From Linum tenue (lineage: Eukaryota > Streptophyta > Magnoliopsida > Malpighiales > Linaceae): DNA of 64,000 nt. The stretch covers positions 13,553,467 to 13,617,466 of the forward strand of contig CAMGYJ010000010.1 in assembly GCA_946122785.1 (NCBI GenBank). Direction: 5' to 3'. Shown in pieces: positions 55,223 to 64,000 of the stretch. Below the pieces are notes generated by a model. The model searched no databases. It was given only the letters and a program-made list of their open reading frames with translations, and was not told the DNA's origin. The position numbers were made by a program, and so were the translations under genes. How positions within the stretch are numbered: the first letter of the stretch is position 1; every line of letters starts with the position of its first letter.

Positions 55223-55412
55223 GTAAGTATACCTGTAATTACTTTCTTCAATCCGCCCAGTTATTTCAGGTATACTTGCATCGCTACCAGCATTCTAAGG
55301 TCATAATTAACGAACAGGTATACTTGCATCGCTACCAGCATTCTAAGGTCATAATTAACGAAGATGTGAAATAACTGGGCGGATTGAAGAAAGTAATTAC
55401 AAGTATACTTAC
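55223..55412. repeat. 46 bp inverted repeat enclosing two direct repeats
   Basis: 55223-55268 and 55367-55412 are inverted copies with a single mismatch (arm starts GTAAGTATAC, ends CCGCCCAGTTATTTCA). The 98 bp loop holds two direct copies of about 47 bp (AGGTATACTTGCATCGCTAC..., at about 55268 and 55316). The RNA or single strand would form a long hairpin. Confidence 0.93.
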
Positions 55413-55419
55413 AATATAG

Positions 55420-55732
55420 ATTATTGTTACAAAGAAATTAATGAAGATGTGAAATATGACATTCGTTTAAGAATTAGTTGTACCTTTTTAATTTTGGACC
55501 AAGTAATTATGACCTTGAATTCTTTAATAATTTGGACACTATTATGCTACGAAGAAATTAACTATTCGGTAATTTCAGAAATCTAGATTATTGACAACAA
55601 ACAAAACACACGAAACTCATGCTACTCCTTATCTGTATTAACACGATTCGCAAATGATCCTGAAATTGCTACCTATTTAGTATTTACGTGATTAAGAAAT
55701 GAAACCGGCCAACCGGTAAGGCACGTGACTAG
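55420..55732 (+). mobile_element. Helitron 3' end, plus orientation
   Basis: Ends with a hairpin ACCGGCCAACCGGT (55704-55717), then AAGGCACGTGA and the terminal CTAG at 55729-55732 followed by T, the Helitron rule (CTRR before T). Upstream about 300 bp is similar to the 3' regions of the minus-strand copies at 55.8-56.0 and 58.3-58.6 kb. The 5' end (TC) is not identified. Confidence 0.7.
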
Positions 55733-56690
55733 TCACGGGCCCTGCCGGTTGGCCAGATTCATGTGCCAATTGCATAAATAGCAGTAGCAATTTGTATGTA
55801 AGATTCGCGCTTCTTTATTAGTATAAGAAAATCTAGATCTTTTAAAGTCACGGGCACTGCCGGTTGGCCGGATTCATTCGCCAATTGCATAAATAGCAGT
55901 AGCAATTTGTATGTAAGGTTCCCGCCTCTTTATTAGTATAAGAAAATCTAGATCTTTTAAATTATCGAACATTCAAATTTCTTGTTAGCATAAAAGAATC
56001 AAAATTATTAAAAATACTTCAATCGTTCAAAAGGATCAACATCATTGTATTTTGCGACATCCTGACCAACTCATTAGAAATACCATTTGTCTTCCCGAAA
56101 GTAATTTGTGTCAAATGATCAAAATTTCCTTGTGCTTGACTTTTGTTAATTGTTATAGCAAACAAACTGCAATAGGATATTGTCTGCTAACCAATGTGAA
56201 ATCCAGACTTTTGTAATGAGAAGACTATTTAATCCGAGGTAGAAAGACCCTATCACAAATATGAGTATCTATTAGAATCTGCACTTCAATAAACCATGTG
56301 CGAAGTCTCTTGATTATCATCCTTGTACCATTGTAGAGACCTATACTTTGATCCATATTTCTTAATAAAATGACGGGACATCCAACTTTCAACCTAATAG
56401 AATGGTATGGGAAATTACTTATCTTCAATGTATTGAGAAAGTCCACTAATTAATCTCCATCTATATGTTGCTTATTACCAGGGTCAATATCAATTGAATC
56501 TGATCACTTATAACAAACTTCATCTCTTGAAACCCTTTTCATCACACAATTATTAATTTTTCGATACCTTTTCATGATGTGGAGCCAATATAGCACTGTG
56601 AACTACAGAGGTTCCTGCACTGTAATTCGAATGGAGATCAATGTAGACATGATTCACAATATCAACAATTTTATTTCCTTGATCATTTGA
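55729..56690 (-). mobile_element. Helitron 3' part, minus orientation, with duplicated terminus
   Basis: On the minus strand it runs from the helicase fragment to CCGGCAGGGCCCGTGACTAG, then T. Its CTAG is the same four bases that end the plus-strand Helitron. The last 115 bp are tandemly duplicated (55731-55845 and 55846 to about 55960); only the outer copy has the CTAG. 5' end not found. Confidence 0.75.
56040..56690 (-). pseudogene. Helitron PIF1-type helicase, C-terminal fragment
   Basis: Collinear with the end of plant Helitron RepHel: HVYIDLHSNYSAGTSVVHSAILAPHHE (abbreviated; AILAP box), then a shifted linker, FLNTLKISNFPYHSI, LKVGCPVILLRNMDQS, GLYNGTRMIIKRL, HICDRVFLPRIK, and the motif VI-like FAITINKSQAQ followed by GISNELVRMS. 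A stop follows the PRIK segment and several occur near 56500-56570. No Rep (HUH) domain is nearby. This supports the Helitron call of the adjoining 3' end. Confidence 0.87.
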
Positions 56691-56699
56691 AAAGAAAGC

Positions 56700-58290
56700 T
56701 TGCGAAATCAAAGCAAGGCAAGCAGGCGAAGCAGACGAAAAGAAAATTAAGATATCAAAATGCCTAGGAATTGAGTTTTACGAGCTCGCAGAAGAGAAGC
56801 GGGAAGTCGAAAACACACCGAGAGTCGGAAATCAATAAATGATCAGGAAAAGGAAGAACCGCAGAATAGGAGTATCCATCAACCGAGTCCATACAGGCTT
56901 TCTAGGCCCACTGAGCGTCATCTAGCTGCCCAGTATTTAGACGGTCAAGGTCCAATAGCTTCACGTAAAACCCAACAAGCTAGTCAGCCCCGCCTACAAT
57001 TTCTCAAAGCTGAACCCACCTCCAATATGTCCCAATACTTTATTATTTTCAATCCATCACTCTTAAAAAAAGAGGAAAGAACAAAGATACAAAGTCACAA
57101 ATTGCGGCAACTACAATCTACTGTGAAACCAAGAAATGAAATCAAACCCCTTCCCTTCAAGGCCTTTTGAGGATTGGGGGAGGGAGTTTTCATAATAGGA
57201 GGGAAAGAATTGAAGGGGTTCAACAAAAGGGGAGAAATTTTTCGCCAATATATTTCTAATTTTCTCTCTTTTCCCTTCTCTCTAAGCCGCTAGCGCCTCC
57301 AGCATAATGGATTCTCGTCGGGGAGCCTCCTGCCGTGTGCGATTTCTTTGATTCTTGCAGGTGATGACGGTGAGAATCGCTTTTTCTTTGAGAATGTGTT
57401 AGTGTGGTTACTCAATTTTGAGTAATCACGGTGGCTACCAAAATATGCACCATTCATGATGTTTGTTTCATCCAATTTTTATATTGACGATGAGGATTAG
57501 ATTAATGATAATTTTGAAAATTAAAAAAAAATACCACAGCAAATTTCTATCTTTTAAAAAATTAATTTATATATATTATACCCCAACCCTAATATAACTT
57601 TATTCTCCATCAGCCCTCACTCCCTGTACCGTTGTTGCCGCACCCACCCCTCCGCCACCCTCCTCCCCTCCAATGCAAACTCTCTCTCTCTCTCTCTCCA
57701 TGGCCATATGTTGCTAGCCACCATCTCCTCCACCGCCCTCCTTCCCTCTCTTCCTCCCTCCCTCACACGCCCTCTCTCTCTCTCTCTCTCTCTCTCCAAG
57801 AGACGGCTGCGTGGTGGCAATAATCTCTCTCTCCCTCCCTCCCTCCCTCAATCTATCCATCATATACCAGTAGAACATAAAAATTTAGATCTGTTTTTTT
57901 TTTATTTTGATTTGGTACTGGTTCATTGTTTTGTTTTATGAAACGGTATCATATTGTTTTTTGTTTTCTCACATTGGTATTGTTTTTGTCGTATTGGAAT
58001 TGATTTTGTCGCATTGGTATTGTTTTTGTCACATTGGTATTGATTAAATCTGCATTTGTATTGGTATTTTGTGAAATGAGAGTGTTTTTATTTCTCGAAT
58101 GATATTTGTGTTTTGTGAAATGGTAGTATTTTTTTAATGGATTGATATTGATTTATTGTTGTTGCAGCGGTATTAGTTTGGCTAAACGAAATCAAGGAAA
58201 GATTGAGAAAACGAAGGAAGAGAGATCTGGCTGAAGATTGTGTAAGTGAGAGAAAGAGAGAGAAAAAAATTGTAGTTAATGTATTTATGT
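56700..58290. other. Spacer with CT-rich microsatellite
   Basis: No gene supported. 57679-57870 is a pyrimidine-rich stretch with (CT)n and CCCT runs. 57140-57260 is G/A-rich. Some runs of GTATTG repeats (57960-58060). Confidence 0.4.
57679..57870. repeat. (CT)n / (CCCT)n simple repeats
   Basis: Several CT runs (CTCTCTCTCTCTCTCTC at about 57774-57797) and CCCTCCCT runs (to 57850). Explains the Ser/Leu- and Arg/Glu-rich ORFs on the two strands here. Confidence 0.9.
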
Positions 58291-58293
58291 AGA

Positions 58294-58600
58294 TAGTGAC
58301 GGGCCCGGCCGGTTGGCCGGTTTTATTTTCGAATCGCGTAAATACTAAATAGGTATAATGTCGGGTTCATTTGAGAATTTTGTAAATACAAAATAGGAGT
58401 AGCATGAGTTTCGCGTGTTTTGCTTGTTTACAAAAATCTAGATCGCTTAAATTATCAAGATATAAATTTCATTGTAGCATAAAAGAATCCAAATTATTAT
58501 CGTGCTTCAAGCATTTATAGTAAGAACAACATAGTATTCTGGGACATCCTAACCGAATCGTCGAACATAATTAATTTACGAAAAATAAACGACAAACCCT
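58294..58600 (-). mobile_element. Helitron 3' end copy, minus orientation
   Basis: The minus strand ends ACCGGCCAACCGGCCGGGCC, CGTCACTATCT; CTAT replaces the canonical CTAG, so the terminus is mutated or slightly truncated. About 290 bp match the copy at 55846-56090, including AAAATCTAGATCNNTTAAAT and the GGGACATCCT stretch that encodes the helicase end on the minus strand. Confidence 0.65.
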
Positions 58601-59049
58601 TTAGCATGTAACCGAATTCTAAATTGTTTTGAATAGCCCTTATCTTTACTCATCGCCAGTGTCATGCTCGCCCTCATCCTTCCTTTGAGGTGCTTCCATG
58701 ATTTTCACCGGTGGATTTGGTCCATTGCCGTCATTGTTATCAACAAAAAGGATTGATAATTACTTCCGTTTTGGTTTGCTCGACATCAAACTCATAACAC
58801 GCAGGCCAATATGGTGAGTAAATATTTTAGATCTTCGCACTAGCTACAAAATTAATTACTTCTGAAGAGGTGGAATTAATTTTACCTGTAAATTTAGCAG
58901 TTGTTTGATTGAATGTCGGTTAGTTAGTGTCAATGTTTGATGAATGAAAATAAGGTAATTAAGTTGTTGCCTTACTGTCATATGGAATGATGCATAAGAA
59001 AGTAATAATCAGGATGAGAGGTTGGTTGCCGCATTTTCAAGGATTGAAT

Positions 59050-62000
59050 TTAGTTGGGGACTATCCTACCAAGGATTTCATGACCGCTCTCAGGTATTTT
59101 CCGGCGACGGAGGAAGAGGACAACGGGATCGCCCCACACCAAGATGGCAACTGCATCACGTTCGTGTTCCAGGATGAGGCCGGAGGGTTGGAGGTGTGTC
59201 GAGACGGAGTCAGCTGGATCCCGGCCACTCCTAAACCGGGCGCTATCGTCGTCAACGTCGGCGATGTTATCCAGGTATATATAGCTACTTCATTAGCGAC
59301 AAAAAAAAAAAAACGAATAATTATTAATTAAAAAAAGTAGGAATCAATGTGAATTAACAAGACACATGACACACTTGTGCATTTCTTTTCTTTTCTTTTG
59401 ATCTCACTCCCACGCACTACCCCCGCCATTCCCCATACGCAGACGCATATATAATAATAAATTAATGAAGACAAACAAAGCAAAAGAAAACAACAAACTT
59501 CAACCCGTAAAGTCAAATTTAGCTCCCCAAATAGCCTAATATGGCTTTTTAGCTCCCCAAATCCCATTTTCACTCCAACCCTACACAAAGCTAAATTTCG
59601 CTTCCCATCTCCCTTTTTTCAATTTATTACAATAAACCATACTTATTTGACCTCTAATTTTCATATTTCACTTTAATTATTCTATAGTTAGTTATTACTT
59701 TTGAAAACAAAATTTTCGATGTAATTTTTTTTTTAAATTCCGAGACAAAAAATATTTTGGAAAATTAGTCATTATTTTGTTACCGTTAACTTCGGGATCA
59801 ATGAGAAAATACCAATTAAACATACAACAATTCATATCTTCTTTCAAACAATTAAACAAACAACATACACAATCAACCAATGACAAAATACCACACAAAA
59901 AAAGAAAAAAAGAAAACAACACAATCAACCAATGAGAAAATTCCACAGAAACAAATAAAAAATAAAGGAGGACCCGCCGCGGGTCCACCATTTTCTCTAG
60001 CCAAATTTGGCTTTTCCACTCTTTTGGGAGCTAAATTTGGCTCCCAATTCACCAATACCCATTTTTAGCTCCCCAAAATAATGTGGGTTGGAGCACCAAA
60101 AAAGAGCTAAAAATGGGTAAATGGCTTTTTAGCTCTAGGGTTGGAGTCAGTCTTAAGGTCATGAAAATGGGGTATAGGCATGGGATAATTCATAATTCAA
60201 CCCTTCTCTTGGTGTCCCAATCCATTTGCTGTCCATGTGTTCGGCACATCATCACCATTATGCGGGGGTTCATTTTTCTTTTCATCTCCAGGCATTGTTT
60301 GTGTTTACACTTATAAATTAATCTCATATTACATCGGCCAGCTCAATATTAATAATTAAAAGAGTTAGTTGGACCTTATTAAATTGGGTTTTTGGGCCTG
60401 ATCATCAGTGTTGTTGGATTCCATCAAAATTAGTCCTTCTTTGACGAGGTCTCAAATGAAATGATGATATGTACTGGCTGATCACCAATGGCTTTGATCT
60501 GGTTGACTCTCTATTCCACACGAGAATGAAGTCTTTAATAGTGTTAGTTTCGTTCATCACCAAGTTCTCAAACTAACGCTGTAAATTTTGACGCCTAATG
60601 GAGATCGTCTTCTCAGAAATTTGAAATTGTTCACATAAGACATCCCAAGCTTCTTTGGCCTTTTTGATGTCATGAATTCTTGGGTAAAATGATCTGCCCG
60701 CGAGGCTGCGACTTGCTGAATAATTCTCAGCGCATTGGCATTTTGCTTGGCCTTCTCCTTATACTCCTTTGTTTGATTACCTGGCCGTTTCTTGGAGTCT
60801 TCTTCCTCTTCTTGTGGGTCTTCATAGCCTTCTTGGATGGTATTCCACAGATATTGAGAGATCAAATTAGGCTCAATTTGAGCACTCCAATACTCATACG
60901 ATTCTCCATTGAACATGGGAATTTGATTTCAAGAGGTGGCAAACATGGTATTTAATGAAGGAGCACCTCTACTATGCTATAAAGCATTGGATCTTTAATG
61001 TACAACTTGAAGTTGTACCATAACGTTAAATGTATAAGTTCAAACTGTACCACGAAGGAATGTACCCTTACGTTATGGTACAACTTGAAGTTGTACCATC
61101 ACATAAAAGTACAAGTTTAATTTGTACCTTAAAAGAATTTATACAAAAGAGCATATGTACAATATGAAGTTGTGTACCATGCATAATGTTAAAGGTACAA
61201 TTTCAAGTTGTACCATAAAGACAAACTTATAGCACCAATGCTATATAGCATTGTAAAATTTCTCTTAATGAAGTTGTTCCCATGACTTTTGGAGAAAGTT
61301 TGTACATACTAGAAAGCTGGAAATATTTGAGAGGATAGAATTTGATTTAGCTGAAATGTGATATGATTTAGAATCAATGCATAACTAGAAAGCTGGAAAT
61401 ATTTGAGAGGATAGAATGTGATTTAGCTAAAATGTGATATGATTTAGAATCAATGCATAGCCAATATTTGTTATTTTAATCACTCAATCTAGAATTCACT
61501 GAACATGGTCTCATTAATTTGTCTTATGCTTTAAACTCACCACAATGAGACACACGACACACTTGTGCCTTCCTTTTCTTTTCTCTTGATCTCACTCCCA
61601 CTCACTGCACTCTACCATTACCCATACACGGATACATATATATTGCATAAATGAAGACAACAAAGCAAAAGTAAACAATAACTAATAGTAATGGAAATGG
61701 GGTATATACATATGATAATTCAACCTTTCTCTTGGTCCATGCATTATTACTTCATCTATATCCTGGCGATTTATATCCTAACATATTGGCATGGCTCTTC
61801 CTTAATCTCTCCCTCTTTGTTTTCAACATATTTTCGATAGAACTTTTATGCAATGCTTACTCTAATTAATACTATTTCATCGTTAGTAAACAAAATTTCG
61901 TGTTTCCTATCATATAGGTGTGACTAAAGAAAATGATAAACTATTTTTAAATTCTCGTATATGCATGTCTTAAATTTTCATTGAATTCTATCGATCGATT

Positions 62001-62281
62001 AATTATGCAATTAGGTGTTGAGCAACAACAAGTTCAAGAGCGCAACGCACAGGGTGATTCGGCCAAAAGGAAGGAGCCGCTACTCGTATGCTTTCTTCTA
62101 CAACTTATTGGGGGAGAAAATGGTGGAGCCATTGTTGCAGTTCACTGAACATCTTGGGGAGCTGCCGAAGTACCGCAAGTTTCAGTACGGAGAGTATATG
62201 CAATTGAGGATGAGGAACAAATCTCATCCCCCAGAAAACCCTAAAGATGTTATCCACATTACCCACTACTCCATCAACTAA
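59050..62281 (+). CDS. 2-oxoglutarate/Fe(II)-dependent dioxygenase, last two exons
   Basis: Plant DOXC-type dioxygenase (hydroxylation or desaturation of specialised metabolites or hormones; substrate not deducible). Exon to 59274: ALRYFPATEEEDNGIAPHQD with Fe ligands His and Asp (HQD), ITFVFQDEAGGLEV, GAIVVNVGDVIQ, donor gtatat. Exon 62015-62281: VLSNNKFKSATHRVIRPKGR with the third ligand His, the 2OG-binding R-x-S in RYSYAFFY, then EYMQLRMRNKSH and HITHYSIN before TAA. The first exon(s), encoding the DIOX_N domain, are not found upstream; the region before 58980 contains Helitron sequence. The acceptor of the first visible exon is ambiguous (about 59010-59055). The intron of 2740 bp is filled with repeats. 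May be a live gene with a distant first exon or a truncated copy. Confidence 0.78.
59500..60155. mobile_element. Probable MITE in the dioxygenase intron
   Basis: Repeated TTAGCTCCCCAAAT/ATTTGGGGAGCTAAA motifs near both ends and CTCCAACCCTA on the left matched by TAGGGTTGGAGTC on the right. The strongest evidence is comparative: the duplicated intron segment at 61550-61730 has the same flanks without this block. The exact TIR and TSD are not resolved. Confidence 0.55.
60400..61290 (-). pseudogene. Ty1-copia gag remnant
   Basis: Minus-strand pieces resemble a copia Gag: start MGTTSLNTMFATS near 61285, FNGESYEYWSAQIEPNLISQ, YLWNTIQEGYEDP, ANALRIIQQVAAS, then FENLVMNETNTIKDFIL. Stops and shifts are numerous. 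The 304 bp MITE at 60961-61264 lies within the first codons. No pol follows. Confidence 0.7.
60961..61264. mobile_element. MULE-type MITE with internal palindromes
   Basis: 304 bp, exact 9 bp duplication TTAATGAAG at 60952-60960 and 61265-61273. Ends GAGCACCTCTACTATGCTAT and GAGAAATTTTACAATGCTAT (right complement), sharing ATGCTATAWAGCATTGG. Inside, GGTACAACTTGAAGTTGTACC-type palindromes recur four to five times. No coding. Confidence 0.85.
61308..61459. repeat. Two tandem 76 bp repeats
   Basis: ACTAGAAAGCTGGAAATATT-containing unit duplicated at 61308-61383 and 61384-61459 with two substitutions visible. In the dioxygenase intron. Confidence 0.93.
61545..61760 (+). repeat. Intron segment duplicated from 59345-60250 (or the reverse)
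   Basis: GACACACTTGTGCNTT, TTGATCTCACTCCCAC, ATGAAGACAA...AGCAAAAG, then GAAATGGGGTATANNCAT and AATTCAACC...TTCTCTTGGT occur in the same order at 59360-59495 plus 60160-60220. The upstream copy is split by the MITE at 59500-60155. Confidence 0.8.
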
Positions 62282-64000
62282 TAACTCCTACAATGTTCAC
62301 TAAACATCAATCCTTATGTTCCAAGGAGTTTGAAATCAAATAAATTGTACTGTGTGATTGTTGTCTTGCTTTTTTTTTTTTTGTTATAATGATTTGCAGA
62401 GTAAATTTGGACATATTGTACATATTTATAGATAGTTTATATTACAATTTAAGGAAAAGGTCCAAAAGGCCTTTGAGGCATCAAAATTTGAGCCATAAGT
62501 GTAAAAGTCCACATCCCTTGTGTGGTTAGCTATCATTAAGTCTATTTCTTTCTTTTATTGAAATATGCTAGAACCATTTTCGACGGTGTCCTAATTTACT
62601 AATAACACGGTGGTATGCGTAATTATCTCAACCATATCATGGAATTAGTTGTAATAGAATAGAAAAAGTGGGTTAGATAAGAAAATGTATTTTGGCTACT
62701 AGTTTCGGACCCGGCCAGTTGGCCGGCTAAATTTCATCAATGGTATAAATAATAATAGCCATATATGTTGTAATGTGCATTTTTCTTAGTACTGCATAAT
62801 ACAAAGGAACCAAATTCTACAAAATTATATACCCACACTTTATTTAACTGCTTTTCATTACAAATTATTGCAAAAAGTGTCATAGATTTCCTTTTATTTA
62901 AGTTGTCCTCTTGTTGAATTGGAATTTGATAATAATAATTATTAATTTTTTGAATTTATATTCTTCTCTCATTTGTGATAATGCCAATTTTTTCTCAAAG
63001 TTCATTCTTTTCATGTTTATGTGAAGAATATAAATAAAAGATACCAATTTTACAAAGTAATATACTTCTTATTTGCGACCATAAGAGAATACGAAATATT
63101 CAATTATTTGAAAATTGAAATTTTGACATACACTATATAGTTTTCCAACAATTATACCGAGTCATCTATGGAAGTCCTTATTGAAATTAAAATCAAGACT
63201 AAAGCAAGGAATCTGAATTCTAAAAGAACTCATTTCACTATGCTTTGTTAAACATTAGAGCAATTTTCTTTTGGCTTCTTTACCATTGACCCACCATCAA
63301 CATGTTTTTCTTTCAACCATTAACAATATAACTATATTCATCACCAACCTGTACTATCTCCACTGTTAAATGTCTCTTGTTTCTTCTCAACAACGTTGTT
63401 ATCCGTATCAGTGACTCCACTGCCTCATTTCATTGGTAGTAAATTGGAAGCCAAAACTTATGCAAATATGAAACTTATTATCACGCAAAATAAATTTATC
63501 GTATCCAGGTCATTTGCATTAATCATTGGAGATGTGTTCATTCCCATCTATGATTAATTATCTTTCAAACTATTAATTCACGTATGAGATTTGTGATTTA
63601 CTATTATGTCATTCATATTATTTTGACTCCATAACCTCATTTTGTAAGAGAAGGGGAAAATGATGTTATCTTCTGCCACTATTTTGAAATAATTTCTCAG
63701 CATTGTACAACTCCAAAAAAATTAGATTGAGATTCATCCATTGCACTCCAAAACTACATAGTCATATTCATCATTTTTCTTCACAACATTAAATTAGATT
63801 GAGATTCACTTTCAAAATATGCCCAAAAACCCTCCACCCTTGCAAGCTTACTTGCCCTCCACTTTATAATGTAACACGTCTTCTTTTACTCCCTTGCATA
63901 ACCCCGTATAAACAATTCTAATTAAGTTATAATAACAACAATCAATAAACCAATTATTTTCATACAATATAACCCTTACAATTAAAGAATTTACATATGT
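62282..64000. other. Downstream spacer, AT-rich
   Basis: 3' flank of the dioxygenase gene and AT-rich spacer. Apart from the Helitron end at 62699 I see no gene, tRNA or paired repeats to the window edge. Confidence 0.5.
62699..62830 (-). mobile_element. Helitron 3' end copy, minus orientation
   Basis: The minus strand ends AGCCGGCCAACTGGCCGGGT, CCGAAACTAG, then T at 62698: hairpin followed by canonical CTAG-T. Only about 130 bp match the other copies, through GGTATAAATAATAATAGCC. Short or strongly diverged. Confidence 0.6.

Noticed and set aside
58640..58830. RPA-like C-terminus next to the Helitron end at 58294
   Set aside because: A minus-strand stretch (PYWPACYEFD, GPNPPVKIMEAP) has the right position for a Helitron RPA gene, but it is too short and has stops; not enough to call.

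Overview
This window is nuclear DNA of a flowering plant, probably a eudicot. The evidence is class III peroxidases, GT-AG introns, FAR1-type and Ulp1-type transposon genes, plant Ty1-copia and Athila-like Ty3-gypsy elements, an L1-type LINE, hAT, MULE and Helitron elements, and long AT-rich spacers. I cannot name the species. Ordinary host genes are few: a 5'-truncated class III peroxidase at the left edge (+), an intact intronless peroxidase paralogue at 13.2-14.2 kb (-), and the last two exons of a 2-oxoglutarate/Fe(II) dioxygenase at 59-62.3 kb (+). Nearly everything else is mobile DNA, mostly nested.

Layout. 1-608 peroxidase fragment. 1430-9664: an apparent reverse-oriented solo LTR (TGTAACACCCCGG end) split by a 5.1 kb Ty1-copia element (3153-8280, TSD GCTGC) and by a 1 kb DNA element (about 8447-9467). 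13211-14185 peroxidase. About 15.06-34.5 kb: one L1-type LINE of roughly 5.9 kb, opened by three insertions: a hAT element (16236-17285, TSD GTCAGGCG), a second hAT (20707-21493, TSD AGCCTATC) and an 11.75 kb Athila-like LTR element on the minus strand (22340-34092, TSD AAGAG). That last element contains a related non-autonomous LTR element in opposite orientation (24439-29940, TSD ATACC) whose two 1433 bp LTRs read as identical.

37.1-49.4 kb is an accessory mosaic: copper amine oxidase exons broken by a hAT (37238-37918, TSD CCCAAGTG); an eight-exon Ulp1-like protease gene on the minus strand with consistent intron phases but Ser where the catalytic Cys is expected; two further upstream exons, preceded by two aldehyde oxidase exons whose phase fits them; a FAR1-like transposase gene (+) that runs into a truncated, antisense MULE. 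That MULE and a 1.3 kb element lying in a Ulp1 intron share terminal sequence and arrays of a palindromic ACCATATGGT motif, so they look like coding and non-coding members of one family.

53666-54897 is a Pack-MULE with about 115 bp or longer TIRs and a 9 bp TSD, carrying a decayed piece of the splicing factor SF3B3 gene. 55.4-56.7 kb holds Helitron remnants, including two 3' ends in tail-to-tail orientation sharing a single CTAG, and a helicase fragment; further Helitron 3' ends lie at 58.3 and 62.7 kb. The dioxygenase intron (59275-62014) contains a duplicated segment, a copia gag remnant and a 304 bp MULE-type MITE.

All coordinates, TSDs and TIRs were read by eye. No searches were run, so family assignments rest on recognised motifs.
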